Shown: positions 1 to 9,342, counted from the stretch's first letter. The stretch is DNA of 64,000 nt from CAZOOK01 sp964581385 (GCA_964581385.1 CAZOOK010000016.1:62001-126000), one strand, 5' to 3'. Program-made: numbers and translations. Notes: generated by a model not told the origin, from the letters alone.

Positions 1-678
1 TGTCAGCTGCACGGGCCTGCGCCAAGGCGCGACGAAAATTCCACTGAATATCGAATATTAAACTGTAGTGCTTATTATTGAGCTTTCCTAAAAAAATGAC
101 ATCTCCGTCGGCAGCCCAGACCATCCCTGCCAAAATAATCGAAATCTCCGTGGTCGCGAACCACCGCGCTTTGCTGATTTGATTGTTCGCAAAACTTTCC
201 TTGGAACAGCGGCCCTCGTATTCCGGCTTATTGCTACACGCCGGGGACGTTAAAGCCTCACTTTGCAGATCGAATCGAGACGGGCTCGGATAGTTATAAC
301 ACTATGATCCTGCAATCAGAGTAAGGCCCCTGCTTCGATTCGACGTATACAACTTTACGCTGCCGTGAGGCTGAAATCTGGTACCGATGGCTGAATGCAT
401 GCGGCGTTGATTGATATCGAGTCTCGCCTATGCCCAGGTGCTGTATCGGGCTTGATAGATGCGCTCGACTTTCCGAGCTTACCCACGAATTTCGGACACC
501 GGAACGTATGCCCATTTGGAGCGTCAATCGGCTGATTGTTCGCTTATCTTGCAGCGCCGAAAAGAGGCATGCTCTACGAACGCCCGACGGTATACGCGTC
601 GCGAAGCGGGCGCTAGCAGTTCGCTTCCCGCCATCGAAGCTTTGAGAAACGGGGGCTTCGACAGCGAGAAATACGGGC
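1..678. other. No gene recognised
   Basis: I see no convincing coding region here. The longest open frames (71-77 residues) overlap each other on both strands, have arginine- and serine-rich out-of-frame composition and resemble no family I know. The stretch is more AT-rich than the genes that follow. I see no tRNA, hairpin with a T tract, or repeat shared with the rest of the window. The first 44 bases could be the last codons of a gene running in from the left (one frame ends in a stop at about position 44), but this is too short to support. Confidence 0.5.
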
Positions 679-978
679 TTAGGACGCCTTAACGCCGGTG
701 AATGGAAACGAGCCCATCATGCCGGCCTTGACTTTGCCGGTCATCTGATTGCCCTCGATGGCCGCGGAAAATTCGAGCTTCATCTTCATTGGCGTGGTCG
801 CGTGATTGACCCAGTAGATGTTGCCGCCATCGACTTTCGCTTCGCTGATTTCACTCGTCGCGCCCTGTCCCGACTGCGTGCCGGTCAGTGCGCCGTTGAC
901 GCTTTGCAGCACCACGATTGACTCCATGGGCCCCATCGGACTCTTGATCGTAACCGTCCACTTGCCTTCTACTGACAT
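679..978 (-). CDS. 99-residue orphan domain protein
   Basis: A small soluble protein of unknown function with no signal peptide. It opens with SVEGKW and contains GTQSGQG, WVNHATTPMK, EFSAAIEG and TGKVKAGMMG, a pattern suggesting a compact beta-rich fold. By eye about half of its residues match the last 98 residues of the reductase-like protein at 29400-30833, so the same domain occurs here alone and there as a C-terminal fusion. GGAG lies a few bases before the ATG at 978, supporting the start. It is the last gene of the minus-strand run of acyl-CoA genes; the 382 bases separating it from the ligase hold nothing recognisable. A ligand-binding or accessory role in CoA-ester catabolism is inference only. 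Confidence 0.8.
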   Translation of the reverse strand: MSVEGKWTVTIKSPMGPMESIVVLQSVNGALTGTQSGQGATSEISEAKVDGGNIYWVNHATTPMKMKLEFSAAIEGNQMTGKVKAGMMGSFPFTGVKAS

Positions 979-1360
979 GGGTGACTCCTTACTCTTGCTA
1001 GCGTGATTTGAAAAAGATGTTACCGGAATTCCTCACCGACATGGCATCGATGATTGCTAAGGGAACCGAACTGGGCCACCCGGATGGCGAGGCCCGATCA
1101 CTAGCCCGCCGGGGCATCTCTCATGCTGGGAAGCCTCGACCGCAAACTAATATTTAAATAATAGATGTTAATTTTCCTGGCCGTCAACTTGTTTGGCGCT
1201 TAAGACGCCACAGCGATTGATCGCAAACTCTCGCGACGAATCCCCAATCCGACTGGCCGCTAGAAGATCTCGAACAGGCCCGCGGCACTCCTAATCATAA
1301 TAGCTCTTAGTGGCTCCTCGATTTGCCCGTCCAGCTTCGGGAGCCATCTGCTCGATCAGA

Positions 1361-2902
1361 TCACCGCGTCGCTGCATCTTGCTCCAGCAATGCCTTGAGA
1401 GCAGGCTGGCTGATCTTCATGGACGGCGTCCGCGGCAGCTCTTCAACGGCTTTGAGAAGCACTGGTATCTGATACGGCATTAGGCGCGTGCGCAAAAAGG
1501 ACTTGAGCTCGTCCTCGGTCGGCGGTGTAGCGCCTGCCTTCACGATGTAGGCAGCCGCGGGGACTTGCCCAAGTCTCGCATCCGGAATACCGGCGACGCC
1601 GGCCTCCCGAATCGCTGGGTGTTGTTCCAGTACTTTGATGAGATCGTGCGGGAGGATCTTGAAACCTCCTCGAATGATTGCGTTGTCGTGGCGGCCCTTG
1701 ATGAAAAGAAAGCCGTCCTCGTCCAGAACAGCAAGATCGGTCGTACGGACGAAGGTCTTTCCATCGCCGATGTTGGCCCCGCGCATCTCGAGAAGGCCCT
1801 CGCTTCCACGAGCAATCTCCTCCCCCGCCTCAGGATCCACGATCCTCGCCTCCACACCCGGATTGACACGCCCTACACTGCCCCGCTTATGCGTCCAGAA
1901 CAGCTTGAAGTCATCGAGCGTCCAGCCGGCCGCGCCACCTGCAAACTCCGTCGCACCGTAATTCTGCAGGACAGGTACGCCGTAGCGTTCGTAGAAGGCG
2001 TCGGCCAAGGCGGGATCGAGTGGCGCGGTACCGGTGCGGTAAGCGACCAAGCTGGAGAGATCTTCACGCGGAATATCAGCGTCCATAATCATCCGCAGCG
2101 CTGACGGCGGAGCACCGGCCACCTTGGGACGATGGCGGACGACCGCATCACGGAAGCCTTCAACGGTGAATTTCTCAAGGAGACAGACGCGGCGGCCAGC
2201 AAGAATGTTATTCATGACAGCTGTCACGCCGGCAATATGCGCGATCGGCGCTGAGACGATCTGAACGCCGCCGCGCAGCTTGGGAGCATCCGAGGTAGTA
2301 CGACCCTTCTCGAACTTTGCCGCTCCGATGAGCGCTTTCTCGAAGTTCGGATAAGGGAGCGGGATCCGCTTCGGCGCTCCCGTGGTTCCGCTCGTGAGCA
2401 TTTCGATCGCGATCTCCGGCGCAGAGATCTTGGACCAACGGGCACGATTGCCTGGCAACGCTGGATCCTGAGCAATAGGGTTCGCCGAGTCACCCGTCAG
2501 CATCAGTGCTACAGCTCCTGAGCGCGCTATCGCTTCACGAACCTTGGGCCGCGCCAAATCCGCCGCCAGCCCCACGATAACGGGACTTTGCACGCACTCG
2601 ATGTCCGCCCCCAACGCTTCGTCAGGTGCATGTGCATTCAAAGTTGCGAGACAACGCCCGGATGAAAACAGGGAGACCAGAACTGACACGAACTCAGGCC
2701 GGTTGCGCAGCAACGTGCCAACCCGAGCACCGGCGCCCAGACCCAATCCATCCAGCAGGTCCGTGAGCGACTTGGCCGCGGCGCCGATCTCACCCCAGGT
2801 GTGCCAGCGTTTCTCAAACTCCAGCGCCGGGGCCGACGGATCGATCGAGAGAGTTGCCTCGATCATCCCGGCAAGCTGGGATTTATGCATTCCGGTATTC
2901 AT
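1361..2902 (-). CDS. AMP-forming acyl-CoA ligase
   Basis: An adenylate-forming enzyme that should activate a carboxylic acid with ATP and join it to CoA. Counting from the ATG at 2902, it has the phosphate-binding loop LTSGTTGAPK (about 169-178), NYGATE (about 314-319), a TTDL in place of the usual TGDL (about 387-390) and GRHDN (about 403-407). It ends with ELPRTPSMKIS, in which the catalytic lysine is kept but the usual glycine before it is methionine. About 513 residues is normal for the family. In-frame starts also exist at 2944 and 2890 and none has a clear ribosome site, so the start is uncertain. It follows the CoA-ester lyase in the same operon. The substrate cannot be read from the sequence. 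Confidence 0.88.
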   Translation of the reverse strand: MNTGMHKSQLAGMIEATLSIDPSAPALEFEKRWHTWGEIGAAAKSLTDLLDGLGLGAGARVGTLLRNRPEFVSVLVSLFSSGRCLATLNAHAPDEALGADIECVQSPVIVGLAADLARPKVREAIARSGAVALMLTGDSANPIAQDPALPGNRARWSKISAPEIAIEMLTSGTTGAPKRIPLPYPNFEKALIGAAKFEKGRTTSDAPKLRGGVQIVSAPIAHIAGVTAVMNNILAGRRVCLLEKFTVEGFRDAVVRHRPKVAGAPPSALRMIMDADIPREDLSSLVAYRTGTAPLDPALADAFYERYGVPVLQNYGATEFAGGAAGWTLDDFKLFWTHKRGSVGRVNPGVEARIVDPEAGEEIARGSEGLLEMRGANIGDGKTFVRTTDLAVLDEDGFLFIKGRHDNAIIRGGFKILPHDLIKVLEQHPAIREAGVAGIPDARLGQVPAAAYIVKAGATPPTEDELKSFLRTRLMPYQIPVLLKAVEELPRTPSMKISQPALKALLEQDAATR

Positions 2903-2984
2903 AACCACAATTCTCTGTAAAAGCCGAGCTAAGAAAGTCCGCATGAGATCCGTCGTTCGTTCGCGGCCTGCGGTAACCGGCCGA

Positions 2985-3776
2985 TCAGAGCTGTGCCTCG
3001 CGCAAGATCGCCTCGGCGCGGAGCAGTACGGGTTTGTCCACCATTTTTCCGTCTACGGTGACGACCGCGCCGTCCGCTGCGGCGGCCACGACTCTGCGCG
3101 CCCACACAACGGCCGCCGCGTCGGGCGCGAATCCGCGATGGACCTCTGCGACTTGTCGAGGATGGATGCACAACTTGCCGCCGAAGCCCAGGCGCCGCGC
3201 ACGCGCCACATCGATGCGCAGACGCTCCGTGTCATCAATCGATGTCGTGACGCCGTCAATCGGCGCAGCAATTCCGGCAAGCCGCGAAGCGAGTATCAAC
3301 TGCGAGCGGAAGACGATCAGATCGTCCTCCGTGGCTTCGCGCATACCAAGATCGACTTGGAAATCGATGCTGCCGAACGCCAGGCATTGCACACCGGGTG
3401 CTGATGCAATCTGCATAGCCGCCGCAAGACCTGCAGCAGTTTCGATCAGCGGCAGCAAGCGCGCGGCACCCGCCTGCATGACCGTGACGATGTCCTCCAC
3501 GCGCTCAGCCTTCGGCAGCATTACGGCAACGACACCGGGGAGCGCGGCCAGCGACAGATCGTCCGAGAACCACTCTGTGTCCGCAGCATTGATGCGGATC
3601 ACTGCCCTGCGCTCTGGGGTCAGCCAGTGGCGAATGTTCTCGCGTGCCGAAGCTTTGTCGGTTGGGGCCACAGCGTCCTCAAGATCCATGACGATGGCAT
3701 CGGCGCCGGCCGCCGCCGCCTTGTCGAAGCGATCAGGGCGGGCGCCTGGCACAAACAGCAATGATCGCAAGTGCAT
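2985..3776 (-). CDS. HpcH/HpaI-type CoA-ester lyase
   Basis: A member of the citrate-lyase beta-subunit / malyl-CoA lyase family, TIM-barrel enzymes that cleave or form 3-hydroxyacyl-CoA thioesters with a divalent metal. Visible motifs are RSLLFVPG (4-11), MDLEDAV (30-36), PLIETA (109-114, with E112), FGSIDFQVDLG (134-144, with D138 and D142) and GGKLCIHPRQV. At 263 residues it is a normal single-domain member. GGAG lies nine bases before the ATG at 3776. It sits between the CoA-transferase and the acyl-CoA ligase, so a retro-Claisen or retro-aldol step on the CoA ester made by these enzymes is a reasonable inference. Family members cannot be told apart (malyl-, citramalyl-, beta-methylmalyl-CoA) from motifs alone. 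Confidence 0.85.
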   Translation of the reverse strand: MHLRSLLFVPGARPDRFDKAAAAGADAIVMDLEDAVAPTDKASARENIRHWLTPERRAVIRINAADTEWFSDDLSLAALPGVVAVMLPKAERVEDIVTVMQAGAARLLPLIETAAGLAAAMQIASAPGVQCLAFGSIDFQVDLGMREATEDDLIVFRSQLILASRLAGIAAPIDGVTTSIDDTERLRIDVARARRLGFGGKLCIHPRQVAEVHRGFAPDAAAVVWARRVVAAAADGAVVTVDGKMVDKPVLLRAEAILREAQL

Positions 3777-3813
3777 GGCGCGCTACTCCGGTGGACGAAA
3801 CGTCGTGACCGCT

Positions 3814-5040
3814 TCAGTTGGCCGGTCCGGCCACGACCCGTCTGTCGTGCAAGCGCCCGATTTCCGCACCGCTGAGGCCGAGATAAGAGGCAAGCACCTC
3901 GTCGGTATGCTCACCCAATCGTGGCGCAGGCTGGGCGTCGAGATGCTGCGACTGCGAAAAGAACAGCGGCGAACCCGGCATCCGATAACGTCCGACGCCC
4001 GGCTGCTCGCGTTCAACGAATAAGGGATTGTCCAACGAAGCTTCGGGATCATGCTCGAGTAACTCGCGAACTGTCTGATAGGGGCCGAAGCACACGTCAT
4101 ACTGACGAAAGATCGATGACACCTCAGCATAATCGCGAGCGGCGATCCATGATCCGAGCACGCTCGCGATGCTATCGCGGGCCTGGAAACGGTTGCCTTC
4201 GAGGTTCAAGTCGAGCCCCATTTCCGCCGCTAACGCATCGAACTGCACTCCAAGCTGCGTTGCCTTGCGCAAGTTGAGCCATTGCCGGGCAGTCAGCGCG
4301 ATGATCATCACGCGGTGGCCATCTCGCGTCGCGAAGTCGCGCCCGAATGCGCCGAACAAATCATTGCCGTAGCGAGGGCGCTCGCGCTTGCAGGCCTCAA
4401 CCTCCGCGATGAATCCCATATGGCCGAGCGTGGCAAGCGCGACGTCGAGCAGCGCGATGCGCACGTATTCTCCTTGACCGGTCTTGCGGCGCTGACGTTC
4501 GGCGGCGAGCATGCCGACGGCGGCCATCTGCCCAGTGATGTGATCCCAGGCGGGCATCACGTGACTCACTGGACGCGGATCATCCGGATGGCCGGTCATC
4601 AGCGGAAAACCGATACGAGGATTGACGGTGTAGTCGACCTCGGAGCCGCCGTGTCGATCGCCCGTCACGTTCACGTAGATCAAATCGGAACGGCGCGCTT
4701 TCAGCTTTTCGTAAGCAAGCCAGCCGCGCGCAGGAAAGTTGGTGAGAAACAGGCCGCCATCCTCACCTGGTGCGCAAGCGATGCTGGCGGCGATCTCCTG
4801 GCCTTCCGGTTTGCTGATGTCGATCGCGATCGACTTTTTACCCTTGTTCATACCGGCCCAGAACAAACTTTTACCTTCGGCTGACAGCGGCCAGCGGCCA
4901 TAGTCGACGCCACCGCCGATCGGATCGAAACGCACGACTTCCGCACCGAGCTGTGCCAGCGTCATTCCGCCAAGCGGCGCGGCGACGAAGGCGGAACCTT
5001 CGACGACTCTCATACCAGACAAAATTCCCGACAAGTTCAT
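3814..5040 (-). CDS. Family III CoA-transferase (CaiB/BaiF type)
   Basis: Transfers CoA between carboxylic acids, or acts as an acyl-CoA racemase-like relative. The N-terminal ILSGMRVVEGSAFVAAP and the block PAWDHITGQMAAVGML with D166 match the catalytic aspartate region of formyl-CoA transferase. The C-terminal PAPRLGEHTDEVL is also typical. The open frame extends to 5136, but the extra 32 residues are Cys/Arg-rich and unlike the family. The ATG at 5040 gives a normal N-terminus and is preceded by GGAGG only two bases away, so I chose it. The protein is then 408 residues. It lies 37 bp ahead of the CoA-ester lyase in the same direction. Confidence 0.87.
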   Translation of the reverse strand: MNLSGILSGMRVVEGSAFVAAPLGGMTLAQLGAEVVRFDPIGGGVDYGRWPLSAEGKSLFWAGMNKGKKSIAIDISKPEGQEIAASIACAPGEDGGLFLTNFPARGWLAYEKLKARRSDLIYVNVTGDRHGGSEVDYTVNPRIGFPLMTGHPDDPRPVSHVMPAWDHITGQMAAVGMLAAERQRRKTGQGEYVRIALLDVALATLGHMGFIAEVEACKRERPRYGNDLFGAFGRDFATRDGHRVMIIALTARQWLNLRKATQLGVQFDALAAEMGLDLNLEGNRFQARDSIASVLGSWIAARDYAEVSSIFRQYDVCFGPYQTVRELLEHDPEASLDNPLFVEREQPGVGRYRMPGSPLFFSQSQHLDAQPAPRLGEHTDEVLASYLGLSGAEIGRLHDRRVVAGPAN

Positions 5041-5164
5041 ATCCTCCGAAACGACTCGCGGCCACAATACGAACGCTGGTCCACCAATCTTGCTGCGGAC
5101 GCACGAGCTGCAGCAACGATGCTGCCGGCGCGGCACTCATCACAATGACTAGGAATGGCTGTGT

Positions 5165-6016
5165 TCACAGCGCGTTCGGCGGCGGCTGATCGGTGTCCGG
5201 CAGAAACATGCCTGGCCGCCATCCAGCGGCGGGGTCGACTTTGTATTGAACGAAATCGCGTACGCCGTCCTCGTACAAGAGCGTATCGTCGATGAAGAGG
5301 TTGCCGGTGCAACTGCGTGCCGGGCGATTGAAAACGGCATAGGCCGCATCCGCCATAATTTCAGGTTTGCGGCATTTGCGCAGCTCCTCGCGGTTAGCCA
5401 CGGCAAACTCGATTGCAGAGGTGGCAATGCCAACACGTGGCCACAAGCTATTAAACGCAATGCCTTCCGCTGCGAACTCCGCAGCCATGCCCAGAGTGCA
5501 CATCGACATGCCGTACTTAGAGATCGTGTAGGCAACATGTCCCGCAAACCAGCGGGCGGCCAGGGTTAATGGAGGAGACAGCGTCAGAACGTGCGGATTC
5601 TGCGCCTTTCGCAGATACGGGATCGCCAGCCTGGAGACGAGAAAAGTGCCGCGTGTATTGACCTGCTGCATGAGGTCATAGCGCTTCATCTCCGTCTCCT
5701 CGACCCGGGTGCGCGAGATTGCGGAAGCGTTGTTCACAACAATGTCGATGCTCCCGAATGTGTCGGCTGTGACCGCGAGAGCAGTAGCCACCGAGGCTTC
5801 GTCACGCACGTCAACCATCAGGGGCAACGCGCGACCACCGGCGGCAGCGATTTCTGCAGCTGCCGTGTGAATAGTGCCGGGCAACTTGGGGTGCGGCTCC
5901 GTCGTTTTCGCCGCAACCGCGATATTGGCGCCATCGCGTGCTGCACGCAGCGCGATCGCCAAGCCTATGCCGCGACTGGCGCCGGTAATGAAAAGAGTCT
6001 TGCCTCTCAGACTCAT
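5165..6016 (-). CDS. Short-chain dehydrogenase, HSDL2-like
   Basis: An NAD(P)-dependent oxidoreductase of the classical short-chain type: TGASRGIG (11-18), DVRDE (69-73), NNAS (95-98), the serine of LSPPL (about 147) and Y163xxxK167. The signatures ASRGIGLAIALRAARDGAN, AAKTTEPHPKLPGTI, TRGTFLVSRLAIPYL and AYTISKYGMSM closely match the N-terminal domain of human hydroxysteroid dehydrogenase-like protein 2, recalled from knowledge. The C-terminal SCP2 lipid-binding domain of HSDL2 is absent; the protein stops at 283 residues. GAGGA six bases before the ATG supports the start. It is the first gene of the minus-strand operon and probably oxidises or reduces a hydroxyacyl or keto intermediate; the substrate is unknown. 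Confidence 0.9.
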   Translation of the reverse strand: MSLRGKTLFITGASRGIGLAIALRAARDGANIAVAAKTTEPHPKLPGTIHTAAAEIAAAGGRALPLMVDVRDEASVATALAVTADTFGSIDIVVNNASAISRTRVEETEMKRYDLMQQVNTRGTFLVSRLAIPYLRKAQNPHVLTLSPPLTLAARWFAGHVAYTISKYGMSMCTLGMAAEFAAEGIAFNSLWPRVGIATSAIEFAVANREELRKCRKPEIMADAAYAVFNRPARSCTGNLFIDDTLLYEDGVRDFVQYKVDPAAGWRPGMFLPDTDQPPPNAL

Positions 6017-6198
6017 CGAGATCCTCTGTGATTGGTGGTGTTCAGCGGCGCGGCCTCAACGCGGGTTGGCGCGATAAACGCCCTCGAAGCGCGAGAGCCG
6101 GTTCGGACATTCGGAAGTAAAGGCCGCGATGGAAGTGTCTTCTCACAAACGTTCTTTCCAGAAGGCTAAGACGCTGCCTCAAATAGATAAACAATAAC

Positions 6199-6228
6199 GC
6201 CCAGCCGGGCACTTTGCAAAGTCTGGGC
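6199..6228. promoter_or_regulatory. 12-bp palindrome in divergent promoter region
   Basis: The 391 bases between the dehydrogenase operon (minus) and the crotonase gene (plus) contain the perfect palindrome ACTTTGCAAAGT at 6211-6222, flanked by GCCCAG (6199-6204) and CTGGGC (6223-6228), which are also complementary. It lies about midway between the two divergent starts, where an operator would act on both. I see no strong sigma-70 boxes and no gene in the rest of this interval. Confidence 0.4.
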
Positions 6229-6407
6229 TGTGACGCCGTATCTGATCTGCCGCATTCGTCAACTTCCCTACGTCCCGGTGTGTGTTTTCGGGATCTCGCC
6301 CGCCAAAGGACTGGGCGCAGAGGACAAGATCTCCAGAGCTTAATAGGTAGACAATTTCAACCAATACTGTCATTCTGAGGTACTCGCAGCGTACGGGAGG
6401 CATTCGG

Positions 6408-7253
6408 TTGGGAATGAACGGGGAATTGGCTGGAGATCGCTTGCCGGTTGAGAGGGTTCCATCAGATCGGGCAGAACCGAAATCGACCGACGACCGAGCG
6501 GAATCGCCGGTGCGCTACGAGCACAACGGCAAAGTCGCGGTGATCAGTTACGACCGACTGGCGCGACGCAACGCATGGAGTGTGGACTGCGTCCAAGCAA
6601 CGATTGAGGCCATCCAACGCGCCAATGTCGATCCGGGTGTCGGCGCCATCGTGCTCACTGGAGAAGGATCGACCTTCTGCGCCGGTGCCGACCTGAAGGA
6701 GGAGCCCAAGTACGATGCAGCAACTGGCCGTAGGCTCACGCCCGGGACGTTCACGATGGGACGCGGTGACCGGAACTGGATCACGCTACTGGCGCTGTCG
6801 AAGCCTATCATCGCCGCGGTGAACGGGGCGGCGGTGGGCATCGGAGCGACGCAGATCCTTGCGGCGGATATCCGTATTGCTGCCGAATCCGCCAGCTTTT
6901 CCTTCCCGTTTCTCCGGCTTGGCGCCATGCCCGAATGCGGAAGCTCGGCGCTGTTGCCACGCTTGGTGGGTGCTGGACGGGCGCTCGACATCATCTTGCG
7001 TAGTGCAACCGTGTCGGCGCAGGAGGCTTTGCGCATCGGCCTCGTGACCGCGGTGCATCCAGATGCCGAGCTGCGCACGGCCGCAGTCGCTCTGGCCGAG
7101 CAGATTGCAAGCCTGCCGTCGATGCAGGTCAAGCTCACCAAACGTATGTTCATCGAGAATGCCGAAGCGGCCGATGCCGACTCGATCATGCGTACGGAAA
7201 GCAACGCTTTCGTCGAGCTGCTGCGGGAGCTGAAGCAGGAAAAACCGCTGTAG
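6408..7253 (+). CDS. Crotonase-fold enzyme, likely enoyl-CoA isomerase type
   Basis: A cytoplasmic crotonase-superfamily enzyme with the oxyanion-hole motifs CAGADL (91-96) and NGAAVGIGA (139-147). The two glutamates that define true enoyl-CoA hydratases are replaced (threonine and phenylalanine at those positions). A glutamate is present in MPECGSS (E176), the position used by delta3-delta2-enoyl-CoA isomerases. An isomerase or related activity is therefore more likely than hydration. The first 35 residues are a low-complexity extension. The start is probably TTG at 6408, which has GGGAGG seven bases upstream; the ATG at 6414 would leave a 13-base spacing. It is transcribed alone, divergent from the operon to its left. 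Confidence 0.85.
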   Translation: MGMNGELAGDRLPVERVPSDRAEPKSTDDRAESPVRYEHNGKVAVISYDRLARRNAWSVDCVQATIEAIQRANVDPGVGAIVLTGEGSTFCAGADLKEEPKYDAATGRRLTPGTFTMGRGDRNWITLLALSKPIIAAVNGAAVGIGATQILAADIRIAAESASFSFPFLRLGAMPECGSSALLPRLVGAGRALDIILRSATVSAQEALRIGLVTAVHPDAELRTAAVALAEQIASLPSMQVKLTKRMFIENAEAADADSIMRTESNAFVELLRELKQEKPL

Positions 7254-7432
7254 GACTTGGTTGGTAGAAATCGCGCGAGCGAGGTAACGCCATTTCGCCA
7301 GACACTTGATCAAGTGGTTCCGGCAATCGTCAGATCGGTCATAAATGCCACCGCGCCGCTTCAACGCAGCGTCGCCAGCCTTTACAACTGACGGCGCTGC
7401 ACTGCTCTATGACCTGGACAGGTGCTCTATCA

Positions 7433-9025
7433 TCATTCCCCGGGCACCGTGAACGCGTATAGCTTATTGTTGGTCTTGGCACCTAAGCCCAGATAGCCAG
7501 AGCTCCAGTAGAGTACGCCGTCGACGATGGCGGGCGCGGCATGTACTGAACCGCCACTCGCAAAGGACCATAGGATTTCGCCGGTGGAGGCATCCATCGC
7601 GACGAAATCCCCACTCAGTGTTCCACTGAACACAACGCCATTGGCAACGCTCACACCGCTCTGGGCGAGCGCCTCCTTGGTGTCGCCTTGCGCGGTCGGC
7701 GCAGGCGTTTGCCACAGGATCTTGCCGGTCGCCGGGTCCAGAGCCGCCCATGATCCGCCCTGCCATTGGGTATTTTTGCCATCTGCAAGCGTATAGGTCT
7801 TACGGTCGAAATTCGTTTCAGGAACGTAGATACGCTTGCCGTCAGTCGCAGTGCCCCACTGGATACCTCCCTCCAGTCCACCAGGTCCCGCCGCGGTCGA
7901 CCAAACGATCTCGCCGGTGTCAGCATTGAACGCGTGATACACGCCAGACTTTTCACCGGCGCCAACCAGATTGCTGTTGATCATGTTGGCGCCCGATCCG
8001 AAGTCGTAATCGAAGTGATTTCCCTTGACCGGGCACCGCTTAGTGCCGCCTTGGGTCGGCTTGCCCGTCGGATAGCCACAGAAGATGTCCCAAGTATCAA
8101 CGATCGCGCGGCGCACCCACTTGATGTTGCCGGTCTTCAGATCGAGCGATATTAAACCGTCGCCAGCGCTTTCCGGCGACATGCAGGCATCTTTCCGCGC
8201 CTGATCGTCCGTGGCATTCATGCAGGCTGCGACGTCCGCAGGAACGCTGTAGGTATCGCCAACAGACACATAGAGCGAGCCGCGCGCGACATCAACCACC
8301 GGTGTGCTGCTCCACACGGCGCCGCCAAAGTAGCCGTCGGGCTGCGTCGGGGTCTGCCACAGGACTTTACCGGTGCTGACATCGATTGCAGCAATGCTGC
8401 CGCGGAACGTCGGCCCTCGGGTTCCCTTCACTAGCGACGTGACTTCGTCAAACGAGGTCACGCCGACGTAGGCTACATTGTTATAAATCACTGGGGAGCC
8501 GATCACGAAGCCGCCGCCGTACTTGCTGACATCGGCCGTCCACATCAGCTTTGCAGTGTTCTTGTCGATACCGACTACGGTTGGCGAACCGGCATCGCCG
8601 AGCACGATCGCCGTGTCGCCGATCGCCGGACTGGTACGCGATGCTGATTTTGATTTGCCGGTGTACTCGCTCATGTTATGGCGCCACACCAACGTACCGT
8701 CAGCCCGGCTCAGTTTGTAGATATAGCCCTTGTAGTCGGGCTCGTAGAGATAAGCGCCATCAATCGTTGGTGTAGGCACCGGGGTGCCCTTGGTCTTGAA
8801 AACCCAGAGCTGCTTTAATTGCGACACGTTCGCTGGAGAAATCTTGGTTTCGCTTGGTGCGTAGCTCTGATTGAGAATGCCACCGCCCCAGGATGGCCAC
8901 TGCAGGGAACCGCCGTCAGCTTGTGCATATGTTGTAAAGACGGCAGAGATTGCCGCCACTGTCGTGATCCAACGTTTTGCCGCAGGCGCGCGCTGGCCGC
9001 ATTTAAAATAGCCCGTCAATGTCAT
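7433..9025 (-). CDS. Exported PQQ-type beta-propeller dehydrogenase
   Basis: A periplasmic eight-bladed propeller of the PQQ-dependent alcohol / polyvinyl-alcohol dehydrogenase kind. It carries repeated tryptophan-docking blades (GTLVWRH, GKVLWQT, GNIKWVR, GEIVWST, GKILWQT, GEILWSF). The N-terminus has a charged stretch, a hydrophobic core and an Ala-rich end (TVAAISAVFTTYAQADGG), consistent with a Sec signal peptide. No CxxCH haem motif is present, so it would need a separate electron acceptor if active. The frame opens at 9052, but the ATG at 9025 has GGAGAG five bases upstream and gives a normal signal peptide. The substrate is unknown; oxidation of an alcohol feeding the acid-activating enzymes nearby is inference. 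Confidence 0.83.
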   Translation of the reverse strand: MTLTGYFKCGQRAPAAKRWITTVAAISAVFTTYAQADGGSLQWPSWGGGILNQSYAPSETKISPANVSQLKQLWVFKTKGTPVPTPTIDGAYLYEPDYKGYIYKLSRADGTLVWRHNMSEYTGKSKSASRTSPAIGDTAIVLGDAGSPTVVGIDKNTAKLMWTADVSKYGGGFVIGSPVIYNNVAYVGVTSFDEVTSLVKGTRGPTFRGSIAAIDVSTGKVLWQTPTQPDGYFGGAVWSSTPVVDVARGSLYVSVGDTYSVPADVAACMNATDDQARKDACMSPESAGDGLISLDLKTGNIKWVRRAIVDTWDIFCGYPTGKPTQGGTKRCPVKGNHFDYDFGSGANMINSNLVGAGEKSGVYHAFNADTGEIVWSTAAGPGGLEGGIQWGTATDGKRIYVPETNFDRKTYTLADGKNTQWQGGSWAALDPATGKILWQTPAPTAQGDTKEALAQSGVSVANGVVFSGTLSGDFVAMDASTGEILWSFASGGSVHAAPAIVDGVLYWSSGYLGLGAKTNNKLYAFTVPGE

Positions 9026-9077
9026 GCTCGCTCTCCAAATATGTAGTCCCACACCGTTTTGTGCTTTCCAGGTGTAC

Positions 9078-9315
9078 CGCTTGACGTCAGACAGGCAAGT
9101 AAAATCACGCCTGTCGTGAGTGACGCTCTACGATGTTTTGGTTTTAGTGCTACGGTCAACCGCAAATCGATATGCGCGTGCGGTGAGGTCAATGGTAACT
9201 GTGACCGGCCGGCGACAATAGTCGGCGCGTTGACGGTATGCATCGAGAGACGGCAATGATCGTGTTGCAAAAGAAACACTCATAAGTGCTGTATCTCTAG
9301 AATCGCTTGACGTCA
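9078..9315. repeat. Two copies of CGCTTGACGTCA
   Basis: The 12-base string CGCTTGACGTCA occurs at 9078-9089 and again at 9304-9315, both in the 317-bp gap between the propeller dehydrogenase and the response regulator. The core TGACGTCA is palindromic, so each could be a dyad binding site upstream of the dehydrogenase gene. I see no gene in this gap. Confidence 0.35.
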
Positions 9316-9342
9316 ACAACAGCTGGCTCTATGCGATTTTCT

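Noticed and set aside
1..44. Possible 3' end of a gene entering from the left
   Set aside because: Only about 14 codons and no way to confirm the frame.
3034..4023. Long plus-strand open frame of 329 residues
   Set aside because: It runs antisense through the CoA-ester lyase and CoA-transferase genes, has Arg/Ser/Ala-rich composition and no family motif; the minus-strand genes have complete active-site motifs.
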